Positions 51,494 to 58,962 of a stretch of DNA of 58,962 bases are shown here, one piece after another. The DNA comes from DATMXS01 sp050260275 (GTDB taxonomy: Bacteria > Acidobacteriota > Terriglobia > Bryobacterales > Bryobacteraceae): positions 1 to 58,962 of the forward strand of contig JBLNBX010000047.1 of NCBI GenBank assembly GCA_050260275.1, read 5' to 3'. Numbering within the stretch: position 1 is the first letter of the stretch; each line of letters starts with the position of its first letter. The position numbers and the translations under genes are program-made. The notes below the pieces were generated by a model that was given only the letters and a program-made list of their open reading frames with translations, did no database searches and was not told the DNA's origin.

Positions 51494-51506
51494 GTCGATC
51501 CCGGCG

Positions 51507-51809
51507 TCAGTTCTCCGAATCGCCGGGAATTGACTGGGAAGCTGCTTGCGCCGCCGCGCTCGCCGCCGTCGAAGCCTGCGCCGCGGCCGAGTGACCGTGG
51601 CTGGCCTTCGAAATCACGACCGTAGAAATGGCGTGCTTGAAAATCAACTGCTCCTGGCTGTTCGATTCCAGAATCAGTGAATACTTATCGAAACTCTTGA
51701 TGCGGCCGGAGAGTTTCACTCCGCTCATCAAGTAAATGGTGAGAAAGGTCTTGTCCTTCCTGGCGTTGTTTAGAAAAGCTTCCTGAATGTTCTGCGCTGG
51801 CTTTTCCAT
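51507..51809 (-). CDS. hfq: RNA chaperone Hfq
   Basis: 100 aa. Sm fold with NIQEAFLNNARKDK, the Sm1 loop VKLSGRIKSFDKYSLIL and the Sm2 FKHAIST motif (usual form YKHAIST). A 30-residue Ala/Ser-rich tail follows. It helps small RNAs pair with mRNAs. An AGAGGA Shine-Dalgarno precedes the ATG. Confidence 0.96.
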   Translation of the reverse strand: MEKPAQNIQEAFLNNARKDKTFLTIYLMSGVKLSGRIKSFDKYSLILESNSQEQLIFKHAISTVVISKASHGHSAAAQASTAASAAAQAASQSIPGDSEN

Positions 51810-51955
51810 TATTGAGTATTCCTCTTATTGGCCCGGGGATCCTGGTCCTTTCTTGCGGCCCAGCGCCGAATGCGATTTTACACCAAACCGCCCCGCAGCG
51901 TGCCTCTGTAGATGCGGGGGCCCCAAGCGCCCGTGTTTGCGGCCAGAATGACGGT

Positions 51956-53692
51956 ATGGATAACCGCGAGTACGCGCGGCTGCTCGCCGAGACCGCCGAC
52001 CTGATGGAGATAGCCGGCGAAGACCCGTTCCGCATCCGCAGTTATCGCAACGCGGCAGCCGCGATCGAGTCGTACCCCGAGCGGATCGACGATATCATCC
52101 GCGATCCGGAGCGCAAGATCACGGATGTCCCGGGAATCGGAAAGGGCATCGCCTCGGCGGTCGCGCAGATGGCCGAGCGCGGGAGCTTCGACCGCCGTGA
52201 CGCGCTCCTCGAAAAGTACCCGCCCACGGCGCTCGAACTGCTCAAAATCCAGGGACTTGGGCCGAAGACAATCGCTCTGCTTTGGGAACATTACCGCATC
52301 AGCACCGTAGACGACCTGGAGCGCCTGTGCATCGAGCAGAAGCTGCGGACCCTGCCGCGCATGGGCGCGAAGCTGGAGGAAAAGGTAATGCGGTCGATCG
52401 CCAGCTACAGGAAGCGTGCGGGGCGCATCCTCCTGAGCGCAGCCGACGAACTGGCAACTGAACTGTGCGAGTACCTCTCTCAGACACCCGGAGTTGAGGA
52501 GGTCACCAAGGCGGGCAGTTTGCGGCGCGGGCGCGAGACAGTCGGCGATATCGACCTGCTCGTCACCGGGCCGGATGCCGAGCCGGCGCTCGAGCGGTTC
52601 ATCGCGCATCCGCGCGTGGCTGAGGTCCTGGCAAAAGGCGGGAACAAGGCGAGCGCGAAAGTCGGACTGCAGCACGTGCAGGTGGACGTGCGCGCTCTCC
52701 CGCGCGAGAGCTACGGATCGGCTCTTCAGTACTTCACCGGCAGCAAAGAGCACAACGTGGCGCTGCGCTCGCGGTGCCTGAAGATGGGCTACACCCTGAA
52801 CGAGTACGGACTGTTCCGTCTGGACGACAACTCCAAGGTCGCCGGCGAGACCGAGACCGGCATCTACGAAGCGCTGGGCTTGCAGCCCATCCCGCCCGAG
52901 CTTCGCGAAAACCGCGGCGAGATCGAGTGCGCAGCCGAAGGCAAGCTGCCCCGGCTCATCGAGACGCACCAGATACGCGGCGACGTGCACATGCATACCA
53001 CCGAGACCGACGGCCGGGCCAGCCTCGAAGAGATGGCCGCCGCGGCACACGCGCTCGGCTACGAGTACATAGCCATCACAGACCATTCCAAGGCGCTTGC
53101 CATGGCGAACGGGCTCGACGAGCGGCGCGTTGTCGAGTTCGCCCGGCGGGTACGGGCGATCGGCGGCGAACTGGGCGTGCGCGTGCTCTCCGGCATCGAA
53201 TGCGACATCCGCCGCGACGGCACGATGGACCTGGCTTCGGATGCGCTCGCCGAACTCGATGTCGTGATCGGAAGCGTGCACAGCTACATGAATCTCGAAG
53301 CGGCGGAGATGACGGACAGGTTGATGCGCGCGCTCGAGTGCCCGCAACTCGCCATCATCGGCCACGCTACCGGGCGGGTACTGATGTCGCGCGATCCGTA
53401 TCCCTTCGACTTTGATCGTGTTGCGGAGGAGGCGGCGCGCCGAGGCGTGCTGTTCGAGATCAACGCCAGCCCCGAGCGGCTCGACCTGTACGACACCCTC
53501 ATACGCACGGCCAAAGCTAAAGGCTGCCGGTTCGTCATCTCTACAGACGCGCACCACCCGAAGCACCTGCTCAACATGCGTTACGGAGTGACAATGGCGA
53601 GGCGAGGCTGGCTCGAGGCCGGCGACGTGGTGAACACGCTGCCGCTCGACGGTTTCCTGGCCTCGCTGCGGGCCTCGCGCGCCAAAGAGTGA
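51956..53692 (+). CDS. polX: DNA polymerase X with PHP domain
   Basis: 578 aa from the ATG at 51956 (MDNREYARLLAE...; the upstream frame is rejected because the family starts here). HhH region and finger (1-100), polymerase palm with GSLRRGRETVGDIDLL, the nucleotidyl-transferase GS...DxD pair, and a C-terminal PHP domain (from about 340) with DVHMHTTETDG, ITDHSKAL, GIECDI and STDAHHPKHL metal ligands. It fills gaps in base-excision repair and has 3'-5' exonuclease activity in the PHP domain. Confidence 0.95.
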   Translation: MDNREYARLLAETADLMEIAGEDPFRIRSYRNAAAAIESYPERIDDIIRDPERKITDVPGIGKGIASAVAQMAERGSFDRRDALLEKYPPTALELLKIQGLGPKTIALLWEHYRISTVDDLERLCIEQKLRTLPRMGAKLEEKVMRSIASYRKRAGRILLSAADELATELCEYLSQTPGVEEVTKAGSLRRGRETVGDIDLLVTGPDAEPALERFIAHPRVAEVLAKGGNKASAKVGLQHVQVDVRALPRESYGSALQYFTGSKEHNVALRSRCLKMGYTLNEYGLFRLDDNSKVAGETETGIYEALGLQPIPPELRENRGEIECAAEGKLPRLIETHQIRGDVHMHTTETDGRASLEEMAAAAHALGYEYIAITDHSKALAMANGLDERRVVEFARRVRAIGGELGVRVLSGIECDIRRDGTMDLASDALAELDVVIGSVHSYMNLEAAEMTDRLMRALECPQLAIIGHATGRVLMSRDPYPFDFDRVAEEAARRGVLFEINASPERLDLYDTLIRTAKAKGCRFVISTDAHHPKHLLNMRYGVTMARRGWLEAGDVVNTLPLDGFLASLRASRAKE

Positions 53693-53709
53693 TTGGAGAA
53701 CCGCTCTGC

Positions 53710-53739
53710 TTGATTTCGCGGACTACACTTCGGTACAGT
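53710..53739 (+). promoter_or_regulatory. Promoter of the tRNA-Arg gene
   Basis: TTGATT (53710-53715) and TACAGT (53734-53739), 18 nt apart. Transcription would begin near 53746, about 14 nt before the tRNA. Confidence 0.5.
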
Positions 53740-53759
53740 GGGTCTGGAACCCACCGAAC

Positions 53760-53836
53760 GCGCCTGTAGCTCAGTTGGATAGAGCGTCTGGCTACGAACC
53801 AGAAGGTCGGGAGTTCGAATCTCTCCAGGCGCACCA
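53760..53836 (+). tRNA. tRNA-Arg(ACG)
   Basis: 77 nt with CCA encoded. Acceptor stem GCGCCTG/CAGGCGC, D arm GCTC/GAGC, anticodon stem TCTGG/CCAGA with loop CTACGAA (anticodon ACG), T arm GGGAG/CTCTC with TTCGAAT. It reads CGU and, after A-to-I editing, CGC and CGA. Confidence 0.97.
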
Positions 53837-54138
53837 CTAAACGCCAAACGATCAGCAACTTCTGGCGGTGTGAGATTCGTTGCCTTGGCGACCTGCTCAG
53901 TTCCTGTTCTAATTAGTTGACGGCTCTGCACCATTAAGGGGCTCTACGCAATAACGGGGACAGGGCCCATCTCAGCTAAGCACACCGGACTTGTGCTCAA
54001 CGCGGCAAGCGCGCAGCAGAAGTACGCGCCGGACCACTGCCAGTAACGCACTAGAGCGCCCGGCAGGCGCTGGTCCGCCAAAACAGCTACACTGCTCTTG
54101 CAGAGGAAGCCCGCCAGCCGGGATTCCCGGGGATCGCT
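53837..54138. other. Region between tRNA-Arg and a membrane protein gene
   Basis: About 300 bp with slightly lower GC than its surroundings and no gene I can support. The sequence right after the CCA has no second copy of the tRNA 3' end, so no complete attachment-site pair is seen. A GGGGACAGGGCCC string near 53956-53970 resembles edges of small mobile repeats but is too short to call. Confidence 0.45.
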
Positions 54139-55821
54139 ATGGCCTTTAGCGTTTCGGCCCGCGCCGGTTGGGGCGCGGTAGAGCCGGGACTGTGGTGCGC
54201 GGTTGCTGTGGCAGCAGCGCTCCTGTACCTGCCGGAGCAGCGCGTATCACCCCTGTTCAGCAACGACTCCTTCCAATACCTCAGCGCGGCGCATCACCTG
54301 CGCTCGGACTACCGATACGCAACCTCACTTGTTCACTACGATACGGAGCGGATGCACGGCGTCATACCCGCTCCGCTGACGTGGTTTCCTCCCGGATACC
54401 CCATGGCCATCGCCGCGCTGTCGATCACGGGGCTCGATCTGGAGAAATCTGCGCTGGCCATCTCGGTGGCGTGCTTTGCGCTCGTAGCCGCGGGCCTGTG
54501 GCGCCTCATGCAAATGCTCGAGACAGGGCTTTGGGCGGCGCGGGCGGCGGTGGTCTGCTGGCTGCTCAGCAGCCAGGCGCTGCTCTATTCGGTGTCGGCG
54601 CTAAGCGAGTCCATGTTCGTCGCCCTCGGGCTGGCGAGCCTGCTGCTCGTGCTGCGAACGGGGTACACGGGGCCCGGAGCGCGCAGCGCTGCTATGTGGC
54701 TGGGCGCCGTCGCGCTCGCCGGCGTGTCGTACTGGGTGCGGTACGCGGGGATCATCTGGGCAGGGGCGTTTGGGATCCTGCTGTCGGCGCATCTCGTCGC
54801 GCGCGGCAGCAAGAGGCGGCCGGCGTTGGGCGTGGCCGCGCTCGCGGCTTTGCTAGTGGCCCTTGTGATCGCGCCACTGATGGTCAGGAATCACCGCCTG
54901 GTCGGAGACTGGCGGGGCAGCAACAACAGCGAGGCCAGGTCGCCGGCGAGTCTCGTGGTGGCGGAAACCGTGCGGAGCGCGTGTGACCTCGTTCTCGGCG
55001 CCGGCACGAGGCAGGACCTGCTGGCGCCTGTCGCGCTGCTCGGGTTTGGGGCCGGCGGGTTGTGCCTGCTCGGTTTTCGGCGCCGGACCGGCAGCTCAGC
55101 CGATCGGCCCAAAGAGGCCGTTCGCATGCGCGCGAACGTGCTGATCGTGCTTGCGGCCGCCGCCATGTACGCCGCGGGCATCGTTGCGGTCTGTTTCAAC
55201 TCCATGCTCGTGTGCGCGCCGCGTTACCTGCTGCCCGTGCTCCCGCACGCGATCGCCCTGGCGGTATGGGGCGCCTCCTGGACTATCCGGCGCGTGCCAC
55301 CTGGAACGGCCCCGCGCACAGTAGCTCTCGCACTTGCTATGTGCGCTCTGGCAGGCTACGCAGGCGCGAACATCATCTCCTGCCGGCTGCCCGTGCGCGA
55401 CAGGTTCCTGGAAACCGAGCGCGCCCTCGCGGAACCGGACGCAAGCGGGCAGAGCCTCAGGCTGCTGGTAGAGCGGGAGCTCGCGCCAGGCGAGGTGATC
55501 GCGGCGACGAACGGACAGGCAACCGGCTACGTACTCGGACACCCTGCGCTGTGCCTGGCGGAACAACCATACACCACGCTGGCGTGGACGGAAGCCGAGT
55601 TGCGCAAGGAAATGGCGCGGTTCGGCGCGTCGCTCCTGCTGGTGTTCCGGTCCGGAAGTCTGGATCAGGTTGTCGAAATGTCGCCCACTGTTCGAGCGCT
55701 GGCCGGTGGCAGGAGCGCGCCGTGGCTGCATCCCGTCGCGTTCAACCGCCATGTATACGTCTATCACGCGCAACCGCAAGCGCCACAGAACTTGAGCAGT
55801 GAGCGGCTCGAGGCGCGGTAG
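54139..55821 (+). CDS. Polytopic membrane protein, GT39/PMT-like glycosyltransferase
   Basis: 560 aa with about eleven membrane helices. The first outer loop has NDSFQYLSAAHHLRS and WFPPGYPM, which recalls the acidic loop and lipid-facing segment of PMT/ArnT or DUF2029-like transferases. The C-terminal third is soluble and extracytoplasmic. Probably adds a sugar from a polyprenyl donor to an envelope polymer or lipid; a role in sugar or lipid transport cannot be excluded. Confidence 0.72.
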   Translation: MAFSVSARAGWGAVEPGLWCAVAVAAALLYLPEQRVSPLFSNDSFQYLSAAHHLRSDYRYATSLVHYDTERMHGVIPAPLTWFPPGYPMAIAALSITGLDLEKSALAISVACFALVAAGLWRLMQMLETGLWAARAAVVCWLLSSQALLYSVSALSESMFVALGLASLLLVLRTGYTGPGARSAAMWLGAVALAGVSYWVRYAGIIWAGAFGILLSAHLVARGSKRRPALGVAALAALLVALVIAPLMVRNHRLVGDWRGSNNSEARSPASLVVAETVRSACDLVLGAGTRQDLLAPVALLGFGAGGLCLLGFRRRTGSSADRPKEAVRMRANVLIVLAAAAMYAAGIVAVCFNSMLVCAPRYLLPVLPHAIALAVWGASWTIRRVPPGTAPRTVALALAMCALAGYAGANIISCRLPVRDRFLETERALAEPDASGQSLRLLVERELAPGEVIAATNGQATGYVLGHPALCLAEQPYTTLAWTEAELRKEMARFGASLLLVFRSGSLDQVVEMSPTVRALAGGRSAPWLHPVAFNRHVYVYHAQPQAPQNLSSERLEAR

Positions 55822-55862
55822 CCACAGCACCGCGGGTTACGGGACGAGCACGAAGGGGGGAT

Positions 55863-55905
55863 CGGGGCCTCGGCAGGCGTTTGTGACGCGGGCGAGGCCC
55901 CGTTT
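55863..55905 (+). terminator. Rho-independent terminator after the membrane protein gene
   Basis: 10-bp stem CGGGGCCTCG (55863-55872) with CGAGGCCCCG (55893-55902), followed by TTT. The 20-nt loop can form its own GCGT/ACGC stem. It lies 41 bp after the stop at 55821 and may serve both convergent genes. Confidence 0.75.
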
Positions 55906-55931
55906 CAGGACGATCTCAAACAGGACCGGTT

Positions 55932-57005
55932 CTAGTTAGCCGGACGTGGCGCCGGAGGCTGCGCTGCCGGTCCGGGTGCGGGTCCTCCGGGGCCGCCAGG
56001 TCCGAATGCGGGTCTGCCGGGTCCACCGGGGCCGCCGGGGCCACCAGGGCCAAACCGCCGCCTCGGGCGCGGCGGCGGCGGAGCGCAGGTGGCTTCGATT
56101 TCAGCCATCTTCTCGGGCGTGAGCGTCGATTCGACGCCGCCCTCGGGCACCTCCATTCCGGCCGCCCACACGAGCCCGTTCAGGACGAACTTGCGGACGT
56201 TCGGGTCCATCATGTTCTTGTGGAAATCGAGGCCACCGTAGGCAAAGCCGCGGCCGCCGTCCTCGCGGGTGTAAGCCCAGGCTGCCACCTCGGGGCCATC
56301 AGGCTTGGCGCCCCACCAGTTCACTTTTTTCGGAATGCCGATCAACAGATCCGTCCGGCGCTCCTCCCCAATCAGCATGGGGTTGTAGAAGATCTCCTCT
56401 TCAAAGGTCCAAGGCTTCACGCCCCGCAGGATGGGATGATCTGGATTCTTGAGTTGAACTTCCCATATCCCGCTCGGGTTCTTCGAGGCGCATTGAACCC
56501 AGATGCCGCCGAGCCAATCGAGATAGTACTCTCGGGCGGTGTAATTCTCCACCCAGAGCCCGTAGTGGAACGCCGCGAACCCGGCGCCCTTCTTGAGGAT
56601 TGCGTCGAAGCCCTTCAGGTATGCCCTCGTCGCCTGGTCGTAGTTGCCGTGGTTAACGGTGGCGTCCTGGGGAAAGAGGGCGTGCTGTTCAAACGGATCA
56701 CGGTCTGAACTGCTGTTGATGACGATCAGCGATGCGCCCTCCAGCTTGGACAGGTCCTCTGGCACCCGCTCTGTAAACACCTCGGTCTTGATGCCCTTGA
56801 GGTTCGAAGCGTTCTCGAGACACCAGGCGAGCGCCTTCACATCGGCCTCGTATTCGTGTCTGCCCGGCCGGCCGTGGTCCTTCTTGCCAGAGATGAAGAT
56901 GATCTTCTTAGTCGTGGTCTGCGCGTATACCGGCCCGGAGACCGCGGCGGTACAGAGCAGGGCAAGCGAAAGTGAAAACGTATTGAGGATTCTGATTGCG
57001 CGCAT
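55932..57005 (-). CDS. Secreted ThuA-domain protein with Gly/Pro-rich tail
   Basis: 357 aa. Signal peptide (cleaved after about residue 28), a ThuA/GATase-like domain (about 33-275, starting KKIIFISGKKDHG and including FHYGL) and a C-terminal tail of about 40 residues of GGPGG/PGPG type. ThuA domains occur in sugar-linked proteins of Bacteroidetes, Planctomycetes and Acidobacteriota; the exact reaction is not known. The tail may be a flexible anchor. Confidence 0.82.
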   Translation of the reverse strand: MRAIRILNTFSLSLALLCTAAVSGPVYAQTTTKKIIFISGKKDHGRPGRHEYEADVKALAWCLENASNLKGIKTEVFTERVPEDLSKLEGASLIVINSSSDRDPFEQHALFPQDATVNHGNYDQATRAYLKGFDAILKKGAGFAAFHYGLWVENYTAREYYLDWLGGIWVQCASKNPSGIWEVQLKNPDHPILRGVKPWTFEEEIFYNPMLIGEERRTDLLIGIPKKVNWWGAKPDGPEVAAWAYTREDGGRGFAYGGLDFHKNMMDPNVRKFVLNGLVWAAGMEVPEGGVESTLTPEKMAEIEATCAPPPPRPRRRFGPGGPGGPGGPGRPAFGPGGPGGPAPGPAAQPPAPRPAN

Positions 57006-57126
57006 TGTCGCAACACCTTAACTTGCGCGGCAGGACATAGCCCGGCCGCGCGGTTACCCATTGTAGCTGCCGTAAGCGACCGGCGAGGGTACGAGTCCAT
57101 CTGCCGTGCGGCCCGGCCGCCCAAAA

Positions 57127-57174
57127 GACCAGCGGCCCGGCCACCGGAATCCGGCAACCGGGCCGCGAGGGTCT
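57127..57174 (-). terminator. Terminator of the Oar-like receptor gene
   Basis: On the minus strand GCGGCCCGG (57166-57158) pairs with CCGGGCCGC (57140-57132), then comes TGGTCTTTTGG. AGACC (57127-57131) and GGTCT (57170-57174) can extend the stem. It lies just after the stop at 57190. Confidence 0.75.
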
Positions 57175-57189
57175 GTTACCGCTGGTTGA

Positions 57190-58962
57190 CTAGAAGCGAA
57201 GCCGCAGATTCAAAACAACGTTCCGCGGATCGAAGGTGTTAAGCGAGATTGTTCCGAAGTTCGAGCTTTGACCGCCGGTGGTCCCGATGTTCGTGTTGCC
57301 AAGGCCACCGGAGTAGTTGCCGCTGAGCTGCGTGTGGTTCAGGACGTTCGTGGCGTCCGCCGCGAACTCAAGGCGGACCTGCTCGGTGATAGCGAACTCG
57401 CGCCTGACGCTGAGGTCGATGTTGAACCGGCCCGGCCCGCGCATGTCGTTATACGTGGGAGCAGCAGTGCCCCACCAGAACACGTCCTGAACAGCCCTTC
57501 CGGAGGCATCGATGGCCGTCATGCCCATGAAGGCGTCCGGATTGTACTTGAGGAAGGTGTTCTTGCCGGGGCGGATTGTACGGCCGCTCGGAAGCGTTAC
57601 CACCGTCGAACCGTCGTACCAGCGCTGCAGCTCCTTGGGCAGTTCGATATCGACGCCGTCAAGCCTGATGGGCCGGCCGTTCACTGAACCGCCGGAGGCG
57701 CCACTGATCGCGAACGGCATTCCGGACTGGAGGATCACAGACCCGCCGGTCTGCCAGCCGCTGGCAATGGCCTTCAGCACGCTGTTCTGCAGCTCCACCG
57801 CCTTCCCAGCCCCGAACGGCAGGTCGTACAGGAAGGTGGCGACGAACCGGTGCGGAATGTCGCTGAATCCGAGGTGCCTGTTGTTCCGGAGATTCAGGAT
57901 GTCGGGGTTGCCGAGCGTACCGCCAGCGTTGAAGCCCTGGTTGTCTTCCACGTTGTCCGTGTTGTCGATTTCCTTGGACCAGGTGTAGTGAGCGTCGAAC
58001 ATGAAACCGTTCGCGAACGCGTGGTTGACGCGGAGCTGCAACGACTGGTAATCGGAAGTCGCGCGCGACTGGTTGATCGCGGCGGCCGAACCGACCAGCA
58101 ACGGATACGGGTAAAGCGTGTTCTGAAGTGCGATCGTCCGCTGGCCGAGAACTCCGGAGAACGGAAGCAGATCGCCCGTGGCAGGCTGGAATGGATTCAG
58201 GACCTGCTGGTTGGCCGGGTTGCTGCCGGTAGCCAGGTAGGTCTCTCTCCACTCAGCCAGCGTGGCCGGGGAGATGGACTGCAGGTTCTGGATCGGGAAC
58301 GAGCGGTTGGTCAGGTTGTCGCCGTGCGACGCGCTGTAGCCGACAGATGCGAACCAGGTGCTGGAGAACCGCTTCTCGATGAAGAAGTTCCACTGCATCA
58401 CCCGGCCATTCTTGAAGTGCCGGTCGAACCTCGCCTCGCCAACACCGTAGACCTGCGGGGCCCTCTCGTTGCCGCCCACCGCGAGAGCGAGAGGAGCCGG
58501 ATCGGAGAAACGGCCAACCGGAACGCCATTGGGGTTCAGGCCGTAGGGGATCTGGTTGACGCCGCTCGAGAAGTTGGCTGAACCGTAGTCCGTCGGACCA
58601 GAGAAGTAGCCAGTGTTGCTGGGCAGGTACGTGATGCCGAAGCCGCCACGGAAAACCGTGGAGGGATCAAGCTGGTAAGCCGCGCCGATGCGGGGGCCCC
58701 AGTTGTTGTACTGGGTGTCCCACAGGTTGCGGCTGTAGCCGTCCTTGCCAGCGAAAGCGATTCTGCCCAGCGTGCCGAAAGAGTTCATGGCCTCGAGGTC
58801 CCAGGCGGACATGCGGTCGAAACGCTCGGTTGGGCCGGGCTGAAGATCCCAGCGGAGGCCGAGGTTGATGGTGAGCTTATCAGTGGCGCGCCAGTCGTTC
58901 TGGCTGTAAACGGCAAAGTACTTCTGGGAGAACGCCGGGTTGACGTTGGCGCCAGGCCGGAC
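57190..58962 (-). CDS. Oar-like TonB-dependent outer-membrane receptor, 5' part outside window
   Basis: The frame stays open past the window edge, so only the C-terminal 590 residues are seen. They contain many alternating amphipathic beta strands, repeated aromatic girdles (GLRWDLQPG, SVGYSASHGDNL, DAHYTWSKEIDN) and end in NLRLRF, the terminal Phe that targets outer-membrane beta barrels. The style matches the large Oar-like receptors with carboxypeptidase-regulatory-like N-termini that are typical of Acidobacteriota. Substrate unknown. Confidence 0.88.
   Translation of the reverse strand, partial: VRPGANVNPAFSQKYFAVYSQNDWRATDKLTINLGLRWDLQPGPTERFDRMSAWDLEAMNSFGTLGRIAFAGKDGYSRNLWDTQYNNWGPRIGAAYQLDPSTVFRGGFGITYLPSNTGYFSGPTDYGSANFSSGVNQIPYGLNPNGVPVGRFSDPAPLALAVGGNERAPQVYGVGEARFDRHFKNGRVMQWNFFIEKRFSSTWFASVGYSASHGDNLTNRSFPIQNLQSISPATLAEWRETYLATGSNPANQQVLNPFQPATGDLLPFSGVLGQRTIALQNTLYPYPLLVGSAAAINQSRATSDYQSLQLRVNHAFANGFMFDAHYTWSKEIDNTDNVEDNQGFNAGGTLGNPDILNLRNNRHLGFSDIPHRFVATFLYDLPFGAGKAVELQNSVLKAIASGWQTGGSVILQSGMPFAISGASGGSVNGRPIRLDGVDIELPKELQRWYDGSTVVTLPSGRTIRPGKNTFLKYNPDAFMGMTAIDASGRAVQDVFWWGTAAPTYNDMRGPGRFNIDLSVRREFAITEQVRLEFAADATNVLNHTQLSGNYSGGLGNTNIGTTGGQSSNFGTISLNTFDPRNVVLNLRLRF

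Noticed and set aside
51878..53566. 562-aa minus-strand frame over polX
   Set aside because: Antisense shadow of polX.
53571..53858. 95-aa minus-strand frame with RFELPTFWFVARRSIQLSYRR
   Set aside because: It is the antisense translation of tRNA-Arg, a well-known false protein, and overlaps polX.

Overview
This window looks like chromosomal DNA from a high-GC member of the Acidobacteriota, most likely a Solibacter/Bryobacter-like lineage. That placement is an inference from gene style: a large Oar-like outer-membrane receptor, an ECF sigma factor with a FecR-type anti-sigma, PA/PDZ M28 peptidases, a ThuA-domain protein and DUF2088 proteins. No 16S or marker phylogeny is possible from this stretch. 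It is ordinary, gene-dense chromosome with one tRNA and no CRISPR array, complete IS element or prophage.

Layout. 1-4.6 kb (minus): a PatZ-like ADP-forming acyl-CoA synthetase/GNAT fusion cut by the window edge, then a hydrogenase maturation protease and a HoxH-like NiFe hydrogenase large subunit with no small subunit beside them. 4.9-8.1 kb (plus): lolD-like ABC ATPase overlapping clpC. 8.2-16.2 kb: small unknown proteins, a RibBA homologue with altered catalytic residues, an RmlD-like reductase, a LysR regulator and uvrA. 16.2-23.2 kb (plus): an ECF sigma factor, a ZAS-TM-FecR anti-sigma with a large C-terminal extension, and two ABC-2 exporter ATPase/permease pairs; an ECF-type promoter lies just upstream. 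23.2-30.1 kb (minus): DUF2088/LarA-like protein, unknown protein, M28 peptidase, DsbA-like oxidoreductase, UxaA-type dehydratase and a secreted HIT-like protein. 30.1-42.9 kb: ArnT-like glycosyltransferase, lipoprotein, Cu/Zn SOD, cyclase, Ca2+/H+ antiporter, site-2 protease with CBS domains, two YHS mini-proteins, a rhodanese, a GH3 enzyme, a CpaE/TadZ-like ATPase, a LuxR-type regulator and an LD-carboxypeptidase. 43.0-50.2 kb (plus): a tightly overlapping histidine operon (hisI-G-D-C, HAD phosphatase, hisB, small ORF, hisH-F-A) behind a complete attenuator with a His-rich leader peptide. 50.2-59 kb: hflX/hfq, polX, tRNA-Arg(ACG), a membrane glycosyltransferase-like protein, a ThuA-domain protein and the C-terminal part of an Oar-like receptor.

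Main points of interest. (i) The his attenuator can be drawn base by base, with three mutually exclusive stems. (ii) Many first genes of transcription units have a -10 hexamer only 6-12 nt before the start codon, which predicts leaderless mRNAs; one such site is an overlapping pair of divergent -10 boxes. (iii) The sigma/FecR/dual-ABC unit with its own ECF promoter is the best candidate for an undescribed system. (iv) The RibBA homologue has lost predicted catalytic residues in both domains. (v) The hydrogenase large subunit is an orphan at this locus.
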